The position numbers and the translations under genes are program-made. DNA of 25,873 bases. Source: a virus. The notes under the pieces are model-generated. The model did not search any database. It saw only the letters and a program-made list of their open reading frames with translations, and was not told where the DNA came from. The stretch spans positions 1 to 25,873 of the IMG/VR virus record IMGVR_UViG_3300025301_000098; one strand, given 5' to 3'. Each line of letters starts with the position of its first letter. Position 1 is the first letter of the stretch. Shown here one piece after another: positions 23,517-25,873 of this stretch.

Positions 23517-24087
23517 TACCAAGCTGGGAAAATGCACATCAGTCGTCCTATCGGAGGGTCAGGCGGAATACGCATCGGAAATCGGCAGGCAACGCACTGC
23601 GGCTGCGAAGAACGAGAAACACCGGGACGGAGTCCGCGAACCGCGAAGCTGGGACGAGCGTGAGAAGTACGACATCATGGCTGCCAAGGGAGAAATGTGC
23701 GCCCATCTGCTGACAGGACTGCCGTGGACGCGGGCCGTGGGCAAAAGGCCCAAGAACGAAGGCGATCTTGCCACCGGAACCAAGTTCCAGTCGGAGATAC
23801 GCACGGAAGGCAAGCACGGGAAACGCCTGCGGCTGGCCAAGTGGGACTACAGGAGCCAGTGGTTCATACACGTCACCGTAGACGACTGGCGAGAATACCG
23901 GGTGTGGGGCTGCATCTGGGGACAAAAGGCATGGGAAGTCGGCAGGTGGCAGGAGTACGGGACATCCGGTCGGCACTGGATGTTCGTGGACAAGAAACAC
24001 CTGATGCCGATCACTCACCTGACGGACGAGTACGACAAGGACATCGACAATTGGGCGCAGGAACTGGCTGATTTGCCAAAAACATGA
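23476..24087 (+). CDS. Possible PD-(D/E)XK-fold phage protein
   Basis: The 203-residue protein starts at ATG 23476 with AAAAGGAG eight bases upstream. A helix with KGEMCAHLLTG (71-81) is followed by EGDLATGTKFQSEIRT (95-110), then strands LRLAKWDYRSQWFIHVTV and YRVWGCIWGQKAWE. The order E, D, then E-x-R, followed by the two strands, resembles a common phage family with a PD-(D/E)XK nuclease-like core (E73, D97, E107). The C-terminus has WMFVDKKHLMPI. It may be a nuclease or an inactive DNA-binding relative; activity is not shown. Confidence 0.65.
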   Translation: MKVKRITGKGIVLSTKLGKCTSVVLSEGQAEYASEIGRQRTAAAKNEKHRDGVREPRSWDEREKYDIMAAKGEMCAHLLTGLPWTRAVGKRPKNEGDLATGTKFQSEIRTEGKHGKRLRLAKWDYRSQWFIHVTVDDWREYRVWGCIWGQKAWEVGRWQEYGTSGRHWMFVDKKHLMPITHLTDEYDKDIDNWAQELADLPKT

Positions 24088-24199
24088 CTGTCTAATCAAA
24101 AAACAGGAAAAATTGCTATCGAATTTCATCTTGAAGTTCTGGCGAAAGCATCAAGAATAGAAATGTTCGCGTGTGTATAATTACGGCAATGGTGCCGAT
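24088..24199 (+). promoter_or_regulatory. Intergenic gap with a perfect -10 box
   Basis: The 112-base gap has no gene. TATAAT at 24176-24181 is a perfect -10 hexamer, but no good -35 lies 16-18 bases upstream. A start at GTG 24173 would lie on it, which favours ATG 24200 for the next gene. Confidence 0.35.
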
Positions 24200-24517
24200 A
24201 TGGACAGGATCAGCATTGCCGTGGGACTGTACGAACACTTGAGGCGAAAACTCGATGACGGGGACCCTGCATTGGAAAACGGCGTGGACTGGGCGACGTT
24301 CGAGATCGCTGGAAAACTGTCGGGCATATCCGGTGACCAGTTCCCCGATCTCTACAGTATTATCTCGGAGTCCGGTTCACCCGGAATAAACCATGGACAC
24401 CAAGATTCTGACATTCTCGATAGGTCTTCTCGTTCAGGCGGGCGGAATAGTATGGTGGGCCTCCAGTCTCGCCGGGCAAGTAAGGCACAACGACTTCCAG
24501 ATCCAGATGATCTCTAA
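24200..24517 (+). CDS. Hypothetical protein overlapping the holin-like gene
   Basis: The 105-residue frame from ATG 24200 opens MDRISIAVGLYEHLRRKLDD and reads as a normal helical protein for about 60 residues. The rest, which overlaps the next gene in another frame for 125 bases, is low-complexity Ser, Arg, Gly and Asp and may be non-functional. No clear ribosome binding site is seen for this start or for GTG 24173. The first part is probably coding; the true end may be earlier in an ancestral form. Confidence 0.45.
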   Translation: MDRISIAVGLYEHLRRKLDDGDPALENGVDWATFEIAGKLSGISGDQFPDLYSIISESGSPGINHGHQDSDILDRSSRSGGRNSMVGLQSRRASKAQRLPDPDDL

Positions 24518-24683
24518 AGACGTAGAAAAAAATTCCGAATTCGTAGAACTCTGGCCCGCCGGAAAATGGGGTTCAGGCTCCCTGCCCAGTGACGTAAGGC
24601 AGGACCTGAAGATAGCCGCACTGGAGACGCAGGTGTCGAAACTGACAGCAAGGATATTCGAGATGAACGGGTCCCCCCACTAG
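24393..24683 (+). CDS. Small membrane protein with coiled coil, holin-like
   Basis: The 96-residue protein starts at ATG 24393 with a GGA eight bases upstream. Residues about 7-27 form one membrane helix (TFSIGLLVQAGGIVWWASSL), followed by a polar region and a coiled-coil-like end (IAALETQVSKLTARIFEM). The GG.VWW pattern before a coiled coil is common in small phage membrane proteins encoded near lysis genes. It is the last clear gene of the plus operon, followed within 25 bases by two terminators. It shares its architecture with the 82-residue protein of the minus strand. Confidence 0.7.
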   Translation: MDTKILTFSIGLLVQAGGIVWWASSLAGQVRHNDFQIQMISKDVEKNSEFVELWPAGKWGSGSLPSDVRQDLKIAALETQVSKLTARIFEMNGSPH

Positions 24684-24704
24684 GCTTTCCTTCCTTCCTC
24701 TCCG

Positions 24705-24738
24705 CCCCCGTCCCAAGGAAACAAGGGTCGGGGGTTTT
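24705..24738 (+). terminator. Intrinsic terminator 1 of the plus operon
   Basis: CCCCCG-T-CCC pairs with GGG-T-CGGGGG across a ten-base loop (one T-T mismatch), followed by TTTT. Confidence 0.7.
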
Positions 24739-24747
24739 CCCCTGCTC

Positions 24748-24786
24748 CCCTCTGGCCCAGAGAAATCCGGGCCGGAGGGTTTTTTT
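24748..24786 (+). terminator. Intrinsic terminator 2 of the plus operon
   Basis: An 11-bp stem (CCCTCTGGCCC / GGGCCGGAGGG, one wobble) with a ten-base loop is followed by seven T. It is the strongest terminator in the window. Confidence 0.9.
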
Positions 24787-24810
24787 ATAAAAGTACCCTG
24801 CTTAAACGCC

Positions 24811-24839
24811 TTGACATGACCATCCGGACCACTAGGGTA
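24811..24839 (+). promoter_or_regulatory. Weak candidate promoter
   Basis: A perfect TTGACA at 24811-24816 lies just after the double terminator, but the best -10 (TAGGGT, 16 bases on) is poor. It could serve the small frame at 24866. Confidence 0.25.
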
Positions 24840-24865
24840 AGTAATCCTCTTTCGGAAAATCTCTG

Positions 24866-25081
24866 TTGACTCGCCCAGGACCCCACAGCTTGAACCAACC
24901 CCACGGACGGGGGCGTTCCACGCCATCTCCCCAAACTGCCAAGGATGGCACCGGAATAGTGAAAACCTGGGATATCAAAAATCTTAAGCCACAAGCGGAG
25001 TTCAACCGCAGCCTAAGCCCGATAACGGCACGGGAGTCACAGGACCCCCCGATGTTCATGGACAACGAAAAACGGGGCTAG
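24866..25081 (+). CDS. Possible small hypothetical protein
   Basis: A 71-residue frame starts at TTG 24866, with no ATG in frame upstream before a stop. The second half (IVKTWDIKNLKPQAEFNRSL, then PPMFMDNEKRG) looks protein-like. The first half is Pro, Gly and Arg rich. It lies after the operon terminators and only a weak GGA serves as a ribosome binding site. It may be a real small gene or the remnant of a longer one. Confidence 0.35.
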   Translation: MTRPGPHSLNQPHGRGRSTPSPQTAKDGTGIVKTWDIKNLKPQAEFNRSLSPITARESQDPPMFMDNEKRG

Positions 25082-25128
25082 GCGGTCTGGCAGTTGGCTG
25101 GTATCACCGGAGGAATAGAAAGACCCCA

Positions 25129-25143
25129 CCCCCAGTAGGGGGG
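25129..25143. terminator. Weak bidirectional terminator candidate
   Basis: CCCCC, loop AGTA, GGGGG lies between the plus-strand frame and the end of the minus-strand basic gene. U-tracts are poor in both directions. Confidence 0.3.
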
Positions 25144-25174
25144 TTGCGCATTCACCGAGAACCACCAAAAACAG

Positions 25175-25315
25175 TCAGCCTCTAATACCGGCTACACGTC
25201 CGGGACGCCTTACCTCTTCCCGAACTCCTCTCACTGTCGCCGGGCCTTTCACCGGATGCTTTGTCCTATACGTCTTCTTCCGCTTGCTACCGGACTTGGT
25301 CTTTGCCCCAGCCAT
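25175..25315 (-). CDS. Tiny strongly basic protein B
   Basis: A 46-residue frame runs from ATG 25315 to TGA 25175, with AAAGGA six bases upstream. It begins MAGAKTKSGSKRKKTYRTKH and has about a third Lys plus Arg, with few acidic residues and no hydrophobic core. It could bind nucleic acid. Its start region is identical to that of the basic gene just upstream, and its ribosome binding site overlaps that gene's stop codon, so the two are a coupled pair. No family is recognised. Confidence 0.65.
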   Translation of the reverse strand: MAGAKTKSGSKRKKTYRTKHPVKGPATVRGVREEVRRPGRVAGIRG

Positions 25316-25497
25316 GATAAATCCTTTCAAGTAGTGCGAGTCCGCCTCTTACTGGCATTGGCCCTCGCCGTCGCCGATCTTCCGCTGCCACCGGACTTCT
25401 TAGCCTTGTCCACCGCTGCCTTCCACTTCTTCATCCCTGCTGGCGTGTAAGCATACGATTTGCCTTTGGGTCCCTTGGGCATGATAAATCCTTTCAA
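25313..25497 (-). repeat. Duplicated 18-nt translation-start region
   Basis: CATGATAAATCCTTTCAA on plus occurs exactly at 25313-25330 and 25480-25497. On minus each copy holds the AAAGGA ribosome binding site and the ATG of a basic protein gene. Confidence 0.9.
25327..25482 (-). CDS. Tiny strongly basic protein A
   Basis: A 51-residue frame runs from ATG 25482 to TGA 25327 with AAAGGA six bases upstream. It begins MPKGPKGKSYAYTPAGMKKW, continues with a short helix (KAAVDKAKKSGGSGR) and ends ASKRRTRTT. The Gly-Lys-rich ends and lack of a hydrophobic core suggest a nucleic-acid-binding peptide, but this is inference. A sigma70-like promoter lies about 30 bases upstream. Codon use and a clear ribosome binding site support coding. 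Confidence 0.7.
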   Translation of the reverse strand: MPKGPKGKSYAYTPAGMKKWKAAVDKAKKSGGSGRSATARANASKRRTRTT

Positions 25498-25514
25498 TAT
25501 GGTGATGGGACCCT

Positions 25515-25544
25515 ATTGTCCTCCAGAATAGCCCCGAATGTCAA
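25515..25544 (-). promoter_or_regulatory. Sigma70-like promoter for the two basic genes
   Basis: On minus TTGACA is followed after 18 bases by GACAAT, about 33 bases upstream of the start of basic protein A. Confidence 0.55.
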
Positions 25545-25582
25545 GAAATATGGGACCCTAAGAGGAAAATTCACCACTAAAT

Positions 25583-25711
25583 TTAGTTGAAGTTCAATGC
25601 AACAGAGCAGACAGAGGCATACTGAAGACATTACTTAACTTAGTTGAAGTTTTATAAAGACGGCTTCATCTGAGTTTCGGACGATACCGTCCGTGATGCC
25701 TTAGTTGAAGT
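25583..25711 (+). repeat. Three spaced copies of TTAGTTGAAGT
   Basis: Exact copies lie at 25583-25593, 25640-25650 and 25701-25711, spaced 57 and 61 bases. The first sits in a palindrome ACTAAATTTAGT. They could be operator or iteron-type protein-binding sites. Confidence 0.8.
25678..25693. other. Perfect 6-bp hairpin in the non-coding region
   Basis: CGGACG, loop ATAC, CGTCCG lies between the second and third TTAGTTGAAGT copies. No U-tract follows on either strand, so it is not an intrinsic terminator. Confidence 0.5.
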
Positions 25712-25803
25712 CTGGGAGACACAACATGCAGACGATGGGACCCACTACCACTTGGGACCCTAAGCAGGAAAAATTTGGGCTGGGAAGTTGAGAGAGGGAC
25801 CCA

Positions 25804-25832
25804 GAGATATGTAGGAGTTAGTTAATTGTCAA
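25804..25832 (-). promoter_or_regulatory. Upstream promoter candidate in the right-end region
   Basis: On minus TTGACA is followed after 17 bases by TATCTC. Transcription would run through the repeat region toward the basic genes. Confidence 0.35.
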
Positions 25833-25873
25833 TAGTATCGGACCCGGCTGCGGCGGGGGTACGGGGGGTGTGG

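Larger units (their letters stand above)
25507..25802. repeat. Five copies of GGGACCC
   Basis: Exact copies begin at 25507, 25552, 25737, 25754 and 25796; three are in the longer form TGGGACCCTA. The string is nearly palindromic. A sixth copy with one change (CGGACCC) lies at 25839-25845. Confidence 0.8.
25498..25873. other. Non-coding repeat-rich right-end region
   Basis: No convincing gene is seen in these 376 bases on either strand. They hold two promoter-like elements, three copies of TTAGTTGAAGT, five exact copies of GGGACCC and a perfect hairpin. The base composition is more AT-rich than the genes, apart from the last 40 bases, which are G-rich. A control or replication region is possible. 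Confidence 0.6.

Noticed and set aside
25498-25873. CRISPR array in the right-end repeats
   Set aside because: Repeat units are only 7-11 bases, only three copies of the longer one exist, and the spacing DNA contains promoters; there is no repeat of CRISPR length.
1-25873. tRNA genes, insertion sequences or attachment sites
   Set aside because: No cloverleaf-like string with a TTCGA-type arm, no transposase or terminal inverted repeats, and no integrase were seen by eye; a tRNA search program would be decisive.

Overview
The window is part of a tailed double-stranded DNA phage (Caudoviricetes) genome, free or integrated. The signature genes are a large terminase, a portal, an acidic scaffold and an HK97-type major capsid protein, in the usual order. 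Two short head-tail adaptor-like proteins follow, and no tape-measure, sheath or baseplate hub is visible, so a short-tailed or otherwise compact virion is the best guess. Genes are tightly packed, often with TAATG, TGATG or TAGTG stop-start overlaps, and many begin with GTG or TTG behind AAGGAG-type ribosome binding sites. Promoters look sigma70-like, so the host is a bacterium, but nothing fixes which one. The left edge cuts through a gene. I see no integrase, polymerase, tRNA, CRISPR array or insertion sequence.

Layout. (1) A long minus-strand late operon runs from about 21.9 kb to the left edge: terminase, a 179-residue protein, portal, two small proteins, scaffold, capsid, two capsid-decoration-like proteins, a nucleotidyltransferase with a Rossmann-like partner, beta-rich virion proteins, a LamG-like lectin, a membrane-anchored coiled-coil protein, two adaptor-like proteins, a possible tail-tube protein, several unknown virion proteins, a pair of cysteine-rich proteins, a beta-helix-like protein, and two long low-complexity repeat proteins. 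(2) A divergent control region (about 21.89-22.06 kb) holds overlapping back-to-back promoters and a hairpin leader. (3) A plus-strand operon (22.06-24.7 kb) encodes a possible barrel-fold hydrolase, a small conserved phage protein, a basic protein, a possible PD-(D/E)XK-fold protein and a holin-like membrane protein, and ends in two successive intrinsic terminators. (4) The right end holds two tiny, strongly basic minus-strand proteins with identical 18-nt start regions, then about 375 bp of non-coding DNA rich in short repeats and promoter-like elements.

How it fits together. The minus operon makes and packages the particle. Three intrinsic terminators follow the capsid gene and the next two genes in series and probably step down expression from the capsid onward. 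The sugar-nucleotide-type enzyme pair and the LamG protein, set among structural genes, suggest glycan handling or binding linked to the virion or host surface. The plus operon may carry lysis or accessory functions. The repeat-rich right end looks like a control region. Functions beyond the terminase, portal, scaffold, capsid, nucleotidyltransferase and LamG-like proteins are inferences from sequence pattern only.
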